The translations under genes and the position numbers were made by a program. Shown in pieces: positions 43,660 to 52,342 of a stretch of DNA of 64,000 nt. The notes under the pieces were generated by a model. That model was not told the DNA's origin. It saw only the letters and a program-made list of their open reading frames with translations, and did not search any database. How positions within the stretch are numbered: position 1 is the first letter of the stretch; each line of letters starts with the position of its first letter. The stretch lies in assembly GCF_016806835.2 (NCBI RefSeq), contig NZ_CP086111.1, positions 736,001 to 800,000 on the forward strand, read 5' to 3'. The DNA is from Skermanella rosea (GTDB lineage: Bacteria > Pseudomonadota > Alphaproteobacteria > Azospirillales > Azospirillaceae).

Positions 43660-44760
43660 TCACTCGATCACGATCTTCGGCGTTCCCCGCTGCGGCCCCG
43701 CGACCTTGGACCAGACCCTGGCCGCGATCTCGCGGTAGACCTTGGCGTGCTCGCTGTCGGGGCGGGACATGACGATCGGCTGGCCGTCGTCGCTGGTCTC
43801 GCGGATCGCGATGTCCAGCGGGATCTCGCCCAGGAAGTCCATGCCCAGCGCCTCGGCCTCGCGCCGGGCGCCGCCGTGGCTGAAGATGTCGGTGCGGTGG
43901 CCGCAATTGGGGCAGCAGAAATAGCTCATGTTCTCGACGATGCCGAGCACCGGCACGTCGACCCGGCGGAACATGTTCAGCCCCTTGCGGGCGTCGAGCA
44001 GGGCTATGTCCTGCGGGGTGGAGACGATCACCGCCCCGGCCAGCGGGACCTGCTGCGCCATGGTCAGCTGGGCGTCGCCGGTGCCGGGGGGCATGTCGAC
44101 CACCAGGATGTCCAGCTCGCCCCAGGCGACGTCGCGCAGCATCTGCTGGAGCGCGCTCTGCACCATCGGCCCGCGCCAGATCATCGGCGTGTCCTCGGCG
44201 ACCAGGAAGCCCATGGACATCACCTTGATGCCGTAGTTCTCCATCGGCTGGAGCGTCTTGCCGTCGGCCGAGTTGGGCTTGCCGTTGATCGCCATCATGC
44301 GCGGCATGCTGGGGCCGTAGATGTCGGCGTCGAGCAGGCCGACTCGGAGGCCGTTCGCCTTCAGCCCGAGGGCCAGATTGACCGACGTGGTGGACTTGCC
44401 GACGCCGCCCTTGCCCGACGCGACCGCGACAATGGCACGCACGCCCGGGACCAGCGCCTTGCCGCCCGCGGCGGGGGCCGATGCCGGCCTGGAGGGGGCG
44501 GCGGGAGCCTCGCGGTGGGCGGTCAGCACCGCCGTCACCGAGGTGACGCCGGGGACCGCCTGCACCGCCTTTTCGGCCGCCTGGCGCAGCGGTTCCAGCT
44601 GCGGCCCGCGCTTCGGATCCACTTCTATCGAAAATCCTACGTTGGAATCCTTGACGACCAGCCCGGAAATCATGTTCAGACTCACGATGTCCGCCTGCCT
44701 GTCGGGATCGATCACGGTCCGCAGTGCGTCTAGTACCTGCGTCTCGGTAACCTGCGCCAT
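43660..44760 (-). CDS. mrp: Mrp/NBP35-family Fe-S cluster carrier ATPase
   Basis: 366 aa. An N-terminal MIP18/DUF59 domain (1-90) is followed by a Pro/Ala linker and the P-loop domain: ASGKGGVGKSTTSVNLAL (deviant Walker A), GLLDADIYGPSMPRMM, VVDMPPGTGDAQLT, and the Fe-S ligand pair CCPNCGH. It transfers Fe-S clusters to apoproteins. Divergent from hflKC. Confidence 0.95.
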   Translation of the reverse strand: MAQVTETQVLDALRTVIDPDRQADIVSLNMISGLVVKDSNVGFSIEVDPKRGPQLEPLRQAAEKAVQAVPGVTSVTAVLTAHREAPAAPSRPASAPAAGGKALVPGVRAIVAVASGKGGVGKSTTSVNLALGLKANGLRVGLLDADIYGPSMPRMMAINGKPNSADGKTLQPMENYGIKVMSMGFLVAEDTPMIWRGPMVQSALQQMLRDVAWGELDILVVDMPPGTGDAQLTMAQQVPLAGAVIVSTPQDIALLDARKGLNMFRRVDVPVLGIVENMSYFCCPNCGHRTDIFSHGGARREAEALGMDFLGEIPLDIAIRETSDDGQPIVMSRPDSEHAKVYREIAARVWSKVAGPQRGTPKIVIE

Positions 44761-44916
44761 GGTTGAAAACTCCGATCTTTTCCCAATATTGGCGGATAAC
44801 TGTCAGCCCGGACGGCGCCGCGCCTACCGGCCGTTATAAGACCGGACCCGCGGCTTGGAAAGAGCCCGGAGTCCGACGTAAACGCGAGAGAATAAGAGAG
44901 AAAGGGACCGAGAGGC

Positions 44917-46110
44917 ATGCCTTGGAGCAATCAGGGAGGGGGCGGTGGTGGCCCCTGGGGTCCGCCGCCCGGCAATGGGGGCGGAAACAACCCGTGGGGC
45001 AGGCCCGGCGGGTCCGGCGGCGGCGGTTCCCAACCGCCCGATCTCGAGGATCTGCTCCGCAAGGGACAGGACCGGTTCCGCCGGGTGATGCCGGGCGGCT
45101 TCGGCAGCGGCAAGGGGATCGCCATCGCGGCCGCGGTCGTCGTGCTGATCTGGCTGTTCAGCGGCGTCTACCGGGTCGAGGCCGACGAGCAGGGCGTCGT
45201 CATGCGGTTCGGCGAATGGGTGCGGACGGAGCAGCCGGGCCTGCGCTACCACATCCCGGCCCCGATCGAGACCGCCCTGACGCCCAAGGTCACCCGCGTC
45301 AACCGCATCGAGATCGGCTTCCGGTCCGGTGTCGGCGACGGCCGGCGGGCCGGCGGCGACCGCGACGTGACCGACGAGAGCCTGATGCTCACCGGTGACG
45401 AGAACATCATCGACATCGACTTCACCGTCCTGTGGGTGATCAAGGACGCCGGCCAGTACCTGTTCAAGATCCGCGATCCCGAGACCACCGTGAAGAAGGC
45501 CGCCGAGAGCGCCATCCGCGAGGTCATCGGCCGCACCGACATCCAGCCGGCCCTGACCGAGGCCCGGCAGGAGATCGAGAACAGCACGCTCCAGTTGCTC
45601 CAGACGATGCTCGACGACTACCAGGCCGGCATCGAGATCACCCAGATCCAGCTGCAGAAGGTCGATCCGCCGGCCCCCGTGGTCGATGCCTTCAACGACG
45701 TCCAGCGCGCCCGCGCCGACCGCGAACGGGTTCGGAACGAAGCCGAGGCCTACCGGAACGACATCATCCCGCGTGCCCGAGGCGAGGCCGAGCGGCTGAT
45801 CCAGGAGGCCTCCGCGTACCGCGAGCAGACCGTCAGCCTGGCCCAAGGTGACGCCCAGCGCTTCCTGTCGGTCTACGACGCCTATTCCGGCGCCCGCGAG
45901 GTCACCGCCCGCCGGATGTATCTGGAGACGATGGAGCAGGTCCTGCGCGGCACCAACAAGGTGATCATCGACGGGAACGGCAACGGCGAGAACGGCGGCG
46001 CCAACGGCGTCGTGCCCTACCTGCCCCTGACCGAACTGCAGCGCATGCAGCGGCCCGCGGCTGCGGGGGGGCAGAATTCCGCTCCCGGCCCCACCCGTAC
46101 GGCGCAGTGA
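44917..46110 (+). CDS. hflK: FtsH protease modulator HflK
   Basis: 397-aa inner membrane protein with a Gly-rich cytoplasmic N-terminus (1-65), one membrane helix (about 69-88) and an SPFH/band 7 domain beginning VEADEQGVVMRFGEW. It forms a large complex with HflC around FtsH and controls membrane protein degradation. hflC follows after 11 bases. Confidence 0.95.
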   Translation: MPWSNQGGGGGGPWGPPPGNGGGNNPWGRPGGSGGGGSQPPDLEDLLRKGQDRFRRVMPGGFGSGKGIAIAAAVVVLIWLFSGVYRVEADEQGVVMRFGEWVRTEQPGLRYHIPAPIETALTPKVTRVNRIEIGFRSGVGDGRRAGGDRDVTDESLMLTGDENIIDIDFTVLWVIKDAGQYLFKIRDPETTVKKAAESAIREVIGRTDIQPALTEARQEIENSTLQLLQTMLDDYQAGIEITQIQLQKVDPPAPVVDAFNDVQRARADRERVRNEAEAYRNDIIPRARGEAERLIQEASAYREQTVSLAQGDAQRFLSVYDAYSGAREVTARRMYLETMEQVLRGTNKVIIDGNGNGENGGANGVVPYLPLTELQRMQRPAAAGGQNSAPGPTRTAQ

Positions 46111-46121
46111 GGAGCTGAGAC

Positions 46122-47132
46122 ATGAACAGAAATCTCGCCATCGTCGGCATCGTCGTCGTGGTCCTCGGCATCCTCGCGTCGGCCAGCCTGTTCACCGTCA
46201 ACGAGACCCAGCAGGCGCTGGTGCTCCAGTTCGGCGAGCCGCGGCGGGTCATCCAGGAGCCGGGCCTCAAGGCCAAGATCCCGTTCATCCAGAACGTGGT
46301 CCTGTACGACCGGCGCGTGCTGGACGTCGATCCGCCGGTCGAGCAGGTCATCCTGGCCGACCAGAAGCGCCTCGACGTGGACGCCTTCGCCCGCTACCGG
46401 ATCACCGATCCGCTGCGCTTCTTCCAGTCGGTCGGGTCCGAACAGATCCTCGAGCAGCGGCTCAGCACCGTGGTCGTCTCGGCGCTCCGCCGCGTGCTCG
46501 GCAATGTCACCGTCCTGTCGATCCTGTCGGACGAGCGCTCCCGCGTGATGACCGACATCCGCGATCAGGTCAACGGCGAGGCCCAGCGCTTCGGCATCGA
46601 GGTGGTGGACGTCCGCATCCGCCGCGCCGACCTGCCGGAGGAGACCAGCCAGTCCATCTTCGCCCGCATGCGGTCGGAGCGTGAACGCGAGGCCGCCGAG
46701 TTCCGCGCGCAGGGCCAGGAACAGGCCCAGCAGATCCGCTCCCGGGCGGAACGCGAGCGGACCGTCATCCTGGCCGAGGCCCAGCGCGATGCGCAGGTGC
46801 TCCGAGGCGAGGGCGACAACCAGGCGTTCCGCATCATCGCGGAAGCGACCGGGCGGGACCCGGAATTCTACTCGTTCTACCGGACGCTCCAAGCCTACCG
46901 CGACAGCCTGCGCAACGACGACACCACCATGGTGCTCTCGCCGACGGGCGACTTCTTCAAGTATTTCGGCAACCTGACCGGCGCTCCGGGCAGTGCCTCG
47001 GGAGTTCCGGGCGGGGCTCCCAACGGAACCCCCGGCGCCGCGGGCGGTCCGCCGGCGGCCCAGATCAGCCCGCCGTCTCCGTCGGCCACCCAGGGCGCGG
47101 AGAACGTCCAGCCGGGCGGCACGGCCAACTGA
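46122..47132 (+). CDS. hflC: FtsH protease modulator HflC
   Basis: 336 aa; N-terminal membrane anchor (about 5-24), SPFH domain (LFTVNETQQALVLQFGEPRRVI), and helical region QRDAQVLRGEGDNQAFRIIAEATGRDPEFYSFYRTLQAY typical of HflC. The Pro/Gly/Ala-rich C-terminal tail (about 285-336) is an extension beyond E. coli HflC. Confidence 0.95.
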   Translation: MNRNLAIVGIVVVVLGILASASLFTVNETQQALVLQFGEPRRVIQEPGLKAKIPFIQNVVLYDRRVLDVDPPVEQVILADQKRLDVDAFARYRITDPLRFFQSVGSEQILEQRLSTVVVSALRRVLGNVTVLSILSDERSRVMTDIRDQVNGEAQRFGIEVVDVRIRRADLPEETSQSIFARMRSEREREAAEFRAQGQEQAQQIRSRAERERTVILAEAQRDAQVLRGEGDNQAFRIIAEATGRDPEFYSFYRTLQAYRDSLRNDDTTMVLSPTGDFFKYFGNLTGAPGSASGVPGGAPNGTPGAAGGPPAAQISPPSPSATQGAENVQPGGTAN

Positions 47133-47146
47133 ACCACGTACGACCC

Positions 47147-47179
47147 GGGCCGGCACCCACCTGACGGGTGCCGGCCCGT
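47147..47179 (+). terminator. terminator after hflC
   Basis: A 13-base stem from CGGGCCGGCACCC (47147-47159) to GGGTGCCGGCCCG (47167-47179) with loop ACCTGAC, followed by TTCATT. Confidence 0.7.
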
Positions 47180-47248
47180 TCATTCCATGGACTTCCGCCG
47201 CGGTGCCGAATCGGCGCGCCGCGGCGCCCTCTCCTTCAAGGCATCGCG

Positions 47249-47437
47249 TTGACCACTGAACTGCTGACGGCGCTGGCTCTCGTGCTCGTGCTCGAGGGTA
47301 TCGCCTATGCCCTCTTTCCCGACCTGATGCGCCGCATGCTGGCGATCGCCCTGATGACCCCCGTGGGCCAGTTGCGCATCGCCGGCCTGATCGCGGCGAT
47401 CAGCGGGGTGGGGCTGGTCTGGCTGCTGCGGGGATGA
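47249..47437 (+). CDS. DUF2065 (YjeT-like) small membrane protein
   Basis: 62 aa with a TTG start at 47249 giving MTTELLTALALVLVLEGIAYALF. Two hydrophobic helices flank PDLMRRMLAIALMTPVGQLR, the family pattern. DUF2065 genes commonly lie next to hflKC and degP, as here, but their role is unknown. Confidence 0.8.
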   Translation: MTTELLTALALVLVLEGIAYALFPDLMRRMLAIALMTPVGQLRIAGLIAAISGVGLVWLLRG

Positions 47438-47721
47438 CCGCGGCCCGGCCGGCATCCCCGCCGGGGCGCAGATCCTTCGGCCGATGCCCATGCAATGCCT
47501 TACTTTCCCACCGCAAGAGCGTTTATTATCCGCGCTGACGGCATGACCCGGACTGGCCGTTGCCGGTCTGCGTGTACATATCGGCTGACACCGGCGATCG
47601 GCTGCGGTGCCCCTGGGCGGGCGCGCGGCGGCGCGGGCGGTGGCATAATCGAAGCAAGGAGAGAGCTTCCGTGACGAACAGTGCTCGAAGGAATGCCGCA
47701 GCGAATGCCGGAGGAGACGCC

Positions 47722-49242
47722 ATGGCGATAGACAGCGGGCGGCGGCGCCCGGCTTGGTTCAGGCCCGCCTTGATCAGGTTCGCCGCCGGACTGCCGGTGA
47801 TCGCGGCTCTGCTTTTCGCCTCCCCCGACATGGTCCATGCCCAGGGCCGCGCGAACGCTCCGGAGAGTTTCGCCGACCTGGCGCAGAAGCTGCTTCCCGC
47901 AGTCGTGAACATCTCGACCACGCAGAATATTCCGGAACGCCGCGGCGCCGGCCCGCGCCCCGGCCCCGAGATGCCGCAGTTCCCGCCAGGATCTCCCTTC
48001 GAGGAATTCTTCCGCGACTTCTTCGACCGACAGGGGCGGGAGCAGAACGCGCCGCCGCGCCGCGCCACCTCGCTCGGCTCGGGCTTCGTGATCGACGCCG
48101 AAGGCCTGGTGGTGACCAACAACCACGTGATCCAGGACGCCGACGAGATCAACGTCATCCTTCAGGACGACACCAACCTGAAGGCCGAGCTGGTCGGCCG
48201 CGACCCCAAGACCGACCTGGCGCTGCTGCGCGTCAAGACCGACCGCAAGCTGACGGCGGTCACCTTCGGCGACAGCGACGGGATGCGGGTCGGCGACTGG
48301 GTGCTGGCGATCGGCAACCCGTTCGGCCTGGGCGGTACGGTGACCGCCGGCATCATCTCGGCGCGCGCCCGCGACATCAACGCCGGCCCCTATGACGACT
48401 TCCTGCAGACCGACGCCTCGATCAACCGGGGCAATTCCGGCGGCCCCATGTTCAACATGCGGGGCGAGGTGATCGGCATCAACACGGCGATCTTCTCGCC
48501 GTCCGGCGGCTCGGTCGGCATCGGCTTCGCGATCCCCTCGACGCTGGCCCGCAGCGTCGTCGCCCAGCTCAAGGAGTATGGCCGCACCCGGCGCGGCTGG
48601 CTGGGCGTCCGCATCCAGGGCGTCACGCCCGAGATCGCGGAGAGCCTGGGGCTCCGCTCCGCCACCGGCGCGCTGGTCGCCAGCGTGACCCCGAACGGCC
48701 CGGCCGCCGAGGCCGGCATCCAGGCCGGCGACGTCATCCTGACCTTCGACGGCAAGGAAGTGAACGAGATGCGCCGCCTGCCGCGCGTCGTCGCCGAGAC
48801 GGGCGTCGAGGAGCGGGTGCCGGTCAAGCTGTGGCGCCGCGGCCAGGAGCAGACGGTCCAGGTCAAGGTCGGCGAGCTCGAGGCCGCCGAGGAGTCCGGC
48901 ATGCTGGCCGCGATCCCCGACGAGCCGGCCCCCGCCGCCCCGGAATCGGTCGAGGCGCTGGGCCTGAAGCTGACCGGCATCACGCCCGAGCTGCGCCAGC
49001 AGTTCGACCTCAACGAGCAGCTCCGCGGCGTCCTGGTCACCGAGGTCGCCGGCAACAGCAGCGCCGCCGAGAAGGACCTGCGCCCCGGCGACGTGATCGT
49101 CGAGGTCGGCCAGGAGGAGGTCTCCACGCCCCAGGACGTCGCCGCCAAGGTCAAGGCCGCCAAGGACGCGAACCGCAAGACCGTGCTGCTCCTGATCGAC
49201 CGCCGCGGCGACCTGCGCTTCGTGGCGCTCAACGTGACCTGA
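47722..49242 (+). CDS. degP: DegP/HtrA-family periplasmic serine protease
   Basis: 506 aa from ATG 47722 (GGAGGA upstream); a GTG at 47671 with AAGGAG is an alternative start. A signal peptide ends near VHAQ (41). The catalytic triad is His135 (NNHVIQ), Asp165 (KTDLALL) and Ser239 (INRGNSGGPM). Two PDZ domains follow (about 295-390 and 415-506). It degrades or refolds misfolded periplasmic proteins; the position next to hflKC groups envelope quality-control genes. Confidence 0.95.
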   Translation: MAIDSGRRRPAWFRPALIRFAAGLPVIAALLFASPDMVHAQGRANAPESFADLAQKLLPAVVNISTTQNIPERRGAGPRPGPEMPQFPPGSPFEEFFRDFFDRQGREQNAPPRRATSLGSGFVIDAEGLVVTNNHVIQDADEINVILQDDTNLKAELVGRDPKTDLALLRVKTDRKLTAVTFGDSDGMRVGDWVLAIGNPFGLGGTVTAGIISARARDINAGPYDDFLQTDASINRGNSGGPMFNMRGEVIGINTAIFSPSGGSVGIGFAIPSTLARSVVAQLKEYGRTRRGWLGVRIQGVTPEIAESLGLRSATGALVASVTPNGPAAEAGIQAGDVILTFDGKEVNEMRRLPRVVAETGVEERVPVKLWRRGQEQTVQVKVGELEAAEESGMLAAIPDEPAPAAPESVEALGLKLTGITPELRQQFDLNEQLRGVLVTEVAGNSSAAEKDLRPGDVIVEVGQEEVSTPQDVAAKVKAAKDANRKTVLLLIDRRGDLRFVALNVT

Positions 49243-49266
49243 CGCCCAACGCCTGCTTCACGGGGA

Positions 49267-49307
49267 GGGGCGGCGTCCCGCCGCCCAAGGTGCGCGGGAC
49301 GCGCACC
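49267..49307 (+). terminator. paired hairpins after degP
   Basis: Two adjacent GC-rich hairpins: GGGCGGCG-TCC-CGCCGCCC ending near 49286, and GGTGCGCG-GGA-CGCGCACC at 49289-49307. They follow the degP stop by about 25 bases; no T run. Confidence 0.5.
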
Positions 49308-49397
49308 CTCCCACGGGGGTGGCGAAGCGAGGCAGTGCCGGAGAGCGCGATGGCTGGAAGTCCTGACGGCGCTGGCCGGTCGCTTCCAGCAGGGCTG

Positions 49398-49691
49398 TTA
49401 GGATCTGAACAGGTCAGGAAGACTCCGCGCGCCATGCAGGATACGGACGATAAGGACGCCGTCGTCGCGAGGGCGGTAGAAAATCAGGTATTTACCGAAC
49501 GGGAACATGCGGATTTCACTGCCTAAATCGTCCCGCTCACGGCCCAGCAGTGGGCTTTTTGCCAATGTTTTGAATGTTTCGCGCATACCCGAAACGAACT
49601 GTTCTGCCATGCGCGGACTGTCCTTGGCGATGAACGCACCGACACCTGCCACGTCCTGGATAGCGCGACGCGTGAGGCGAACGGATGGCAT
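49398..49691 (-). CDS. parE: ParE-family toxin
   Basis: 97 aa RelE/ParE superfamily protein: LTRRAIQDVAGVGAFIAKDSP at the start and FPFGKYLIFYRPRDDGVLIVRILHGAR at the end, the family beta-sheet core. Members inhibit gyrase or cleave mRNA; ParE-like by size and by its antitoxin. It follows the antitoxin gene after two bases, so the pair looks intact and coupled. Confidence 0.87.
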   Translation of the reverse strand: MPSVRLTRRAIQDVAGVGAFIAKDSPRMAEQFVSGMRETFKTLAKSPLLGRERDDLGSEIRMFPFGKYLIFYRPRDDGVLIVRILHGARSLPDLFRS

Positions 49692-49693
49692 TC

Positions 49694-49948
49694 TTACTCG
49701 GCTCTATCGTCGATTATTCGCTGGATCTCGGCAAAGGCCTCGTCCTCGTCCAGAATCTTGCCTGCTTCGATGTCCGCCAGTCCCTCCTGTACCTTGGCGC
49801 GGATTTCAAGGAACTCGGCCGCGTCCTCCGCGGACAGCTTCCGGATATGGACGGCGTAGATCGCCCCTGCCTCTCCACCGTCCAGCGCGGCGGACAGCTC
49901 TGGCGGCAACCTGTCTACCGGAAACGCAAGTCTCGCATCTTCCCGCAT
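49694..49948 (-). CDS. Antitoxin of the ParE-like toxin
   Basis: 84 aa, upstream of and nearly touching the toxin gene. N-terminal half not clearly ribbon-helix-helix; the C-terminal AEFLEIRAKVQEGLADIEAGKILDEDEAFAEIQRIIDD resembles the ParD-type toxin-wrapping helix. Called mainly from context. Confidence 0.78.
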   Translation of the reverse strand: MREDARLAFPVDRLPPELSAALDGGEAGAIYAVHIRKLSAEDAAEFLEIRAKVQEGLADIEAGKILDEDEAFAEIQRIIDDRAE

Positions 49949-50055
49949 GACCGACCTCTTCCCTGCTCACAGCCGCAGTCTACACAAGCGAGATCCCCTG
50001 TGGAACATGAAGCGAATGCCAAACCGGTAGCAGCGACCACGCCGGCGGTGACGCC

Positions 50056-50145
50056 AAAAAGCGAAGGTCCTGGAACGCATCGCCTTCCAGGGCCTTCAAA
50101 ATTTGGTGGCGCGCAGAGACTCGAGCCTTGGGCCCGCTGATCAAG
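50056..50145. repeat. diverged partial copy of the tRNA-Lys 3' end and terminator
   Basis: This 90-base stretch aligns by eye with 52081-52171 over its whole length at roughly five in six positions. It contains, on the minus strand, the 3' half of tRNA-Lys from the anticodon arm (GATCAGCGGGCCCAAGG) through CGCCACCA, and a copy of its terminator hairpin. Same orientation as the intact tRNA, so the two are direct repeats flanking 50146-52080. Read as an attachment-site remnant or decayed tRNA. Confidence 0.75.
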
Positions 50146-50223
50146 GAACAGCACGGCCAAAAGGCGGATTGATTCCAGGATAGCCACCCAACGGGAAATG
50201 GCCCGCCTCAGCCCCATGCCGGA

Positions 50224-50595
50224 ATGGCCGCCGCCCGGGTTTGGGTGCCGGCCTCGGCCGAGCTGCGCCAAGTTCTCGACCCGTGGCTTGCAAGCCAACA
50301 GCATTTGACGATGCTACCGACCGAACGCGGCGGCGGTCGACGCCTGACCATTGACGCCTTCAGGCACATGATGGGCGACGCGATCGAAGCCGCAGGCCTT
50401 CCCGACGACGTCACCACCCACGGCCTCCGCTACACGGCCGCCACGGTCCTGCACGAGATCGGCTGCGACTGGGAGACGATCGCCTCGATCACAGGCCACG
50501 AGACGGTGGCCATGGTCCGCAAGTACACCGAGAAGCGCCGCCGCTCCCGCCTGGCAATCGCCAAGCTGGACGATGCCCGGAAGGGCGGAAAGTAA
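50224..50595 (+). pseudogene. tyrosine recombinase (integrase), C-terminal fragment
   Basis: About 120 codons matching the C-terminal catalytic part of a phage-type integrase. The RHRY residues visible are HGLR (THGLRYTAAT), GHE (ITGHETVAM) and the Tyr in KYTEKRRR. The N-terminal DNA-binding domain and the first catalytic Arg are missing, and no upstream continuation is open, so it is a remnant. It lies just inside the partial tRNA-Lys repeat, as expected for an integrated element. Confidence 0.8.
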
Positions 50596-50638
50596 ACTGG
50601 GTAATCGCCAATTCTCTGACCGGCAGAGGCGAGGAGCG

Positions 50639-51910
50639 CTAGCTCTCATCCGACTCGCGCGCTCCAGGTTGGAGTTGAAACGGGCGAGCGGCTGCGTAGG
50701 CTTTGAACAAGCTATCTTTGAAGCGGTAGTAACGTTCCCGTGTCTTCTCCAGAACTGCCCCATACTTCTCGTTCACCAACTGGCCGACATAGACGCTCAC
50801 CACGCTCGCATCGACGCCCAGTTTAGCAGCCACGCGGGCATAAAGAGCCTGCGTGTGGATTTCATCAGCGTCCTCTCCAGCGAATTCTTTGAGGATCGTC
50901 TCGCGCGGGTAAGAATGGCCGATGGCGGTTTTGTAGAGTGTCTCCTGAATAGGCGCCGACTCTCGGATGGCGATCTCCTCAAGAGCGTGCTGTGCCATTT
51001 CGGGAGTGACCATGTCGACGCCCGCTGACATCGACGCGATCAGGGAATGTCGGCCAAGCAGGTGCACGAAGTAAGGGTGTCCACGGGCGACCTTGATGAT
51101 CCAAGCCCGGGTCTCCGCGGGAAAAAGTACACGGTAGCCAAGCGCCTGCTGCGCAAGGTCGAATATCTCCTGCATTTCCTGATCGCTCATGGGCGGCACA
51201 AGTACGCAGCCACCTGTCAACTGACGGGCGACGGACTCGTGGTCGCGGATGAGTTCCTGAGGCGTCGTGGCGACACCGACCAGAGCGAACTTGACCATGT
51301 CAGACCCAACACTTTTGAGGATCGACGCAAGGCCCGCCTTGTCCTTGATACGATCGAACTCATCGATGATTATCAAGACGCCGGAGCCTGCCACCCCAGC
51401 CTTGGTGATCTCCTTGAGAGCGGTGGCGAACAAACCGTACAGGTCGGCCTCGACCTCCTCGCGCTTCTCCACAAACTTAGATCCGCCCTTGCCGCCAACA
51501 TCCACAATCTTGAGCTTCAAGGTACCCGACGCTTCAGCGGTCCGCTCGCGAGAGACAATGCGGAAAGGCAACCAATCACCAAGTGCATCCGCATTAGTTA
51601 GCAACCGCACCAGAAGCTCTTCCACTCCGGTAATGCTGTCATCGCATTGGAGATAGACCGGTATGAAATCGAAAGGACTGAATGGCTCACGCTTCAAACG
51701 CTTTATGACCGCAGGGTCATTCTGCGACATCAGTTGGAGTTGCCGGGCGAGGCTGGATTTTCCCACGCCGCGGTTCCCGTATATTACGATGTGGCCACCC
51801 TCCATCTCCAACGCATCGGCCAATGCCTGCAACTGGTCCTGCCGTCCGGCGAAGCGGTCGGTATCCTGAATTTCCTTGGTCGGCGTGAACACGTTTGCAG
51901 GGGAAACCAT
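50639..51910 (-). CDS. STAND/Orc1-like ATPase, island cargo
   Basis: 423 aa. The NTPase region begins DRFAGRQDQLQALADAL, with Walker A YGNRGVGKSSLARQL (about 45-59), Walker B VLIIIDEFDRI (about 175-185) and a sensor-2-like RGHPYFVHLLG, the pattern of STAND/Orc1-like ATPases. A winged-helix-like C-terminus (LYARVAAKLGVDASVVSVYVGQLVNEKYGAVLEKTRERYYRFKDSLF) follows. No membrane segment. It is the only intact gene between the tRNA-Lys repeats; target unknown. Defence or replication-initiator roles are both conceivable. Confidence 0.82.
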   Translation of the reverse strand: MVSPANVFTPTKEIQDTDRFAGRQDQLQALADALEMEGGHIVIYGNRGVGKSSLARQLQLMSQNDPAVIKRLKREPFSPFDFIPVYLQCDDSITGVEELLVRLLTNADALGDWLPFRIVSRERTAEASGTLKLKIVDVGGKGGSKFVEKREEVEADLYGLFATALKEITKAGVAGSGVLIIIDEFDRIKDKAGLASILKSVGSDMVKFALVGVATTPQELIRDHESVARQLTGGCVLVPPMSDQEMQEIFDLAQQALGYRVLFPAETRAWIIKVARGHPYFVHLLGRHSLIASMSAGVDMVTPEMAQHALEEIAIRESAPIQETLYKTAIGHSYPRETILKEFAGEDADEIHTQALYARVAAKLGVDASVVSVYVGQLVNEKYGAVLEKTRERYYRFKDSLFKAYAAARPFQLQPGARESDES

Positions 51911-52088
51911 GCGGGGCGTCTCGCAATTATGGAGAGGAGATGGATGATCGTATAGCAGCGCCGGCTAGGCGGGGTTAGGCTTATCTGATGTGTCCCTATC
52001 CTATAGTAGGATCGCTTCAGTGCCGCCAGATCAGAATTGTAAAATGCCTTCTGACCAGTCTGCAAAACGCCATTAAGCCGGAAAAGCA

Positions 52089-52121
52089 AAGGCCCTGGAA
52101 AGCGTCGCTCTCCAGGGCCTT
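52089..52121. terminator. terminator of tRNA-Lys
   Basis: GGCCCTGGA pairs with TCCAGGGCC around a 13-base loop, with A/T-rich edges (AAA before, TT after). It starts about ten bases past the encoded CCA and is repeated in diverged form at 50061-50095. Confidence 0.7.
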
Positions 52122-52128
52122 CTGAATT

Positions 52129-52204
<76 letters not shown>

Positions 52205-52342
52205 GCAATGTCCGCCGCCGTGTTTCGTTCGTTCCCGACCGTTGCCCAGCGACGAGGGGTAGATAGCAAAGCGGACCCGCCTTGTCGATGCCAAAAAACC
52301 GCTTCCATGACAGTTTTTTACCAGTCCGCCACGGCTCTCCGG

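Noticed and set aside
49267-49307. Degraded CRISPR or repeat element after degP
   Set aside because: Just two neighbouring hairpins with different sequences; best read as termination or mRNA-stability structures.
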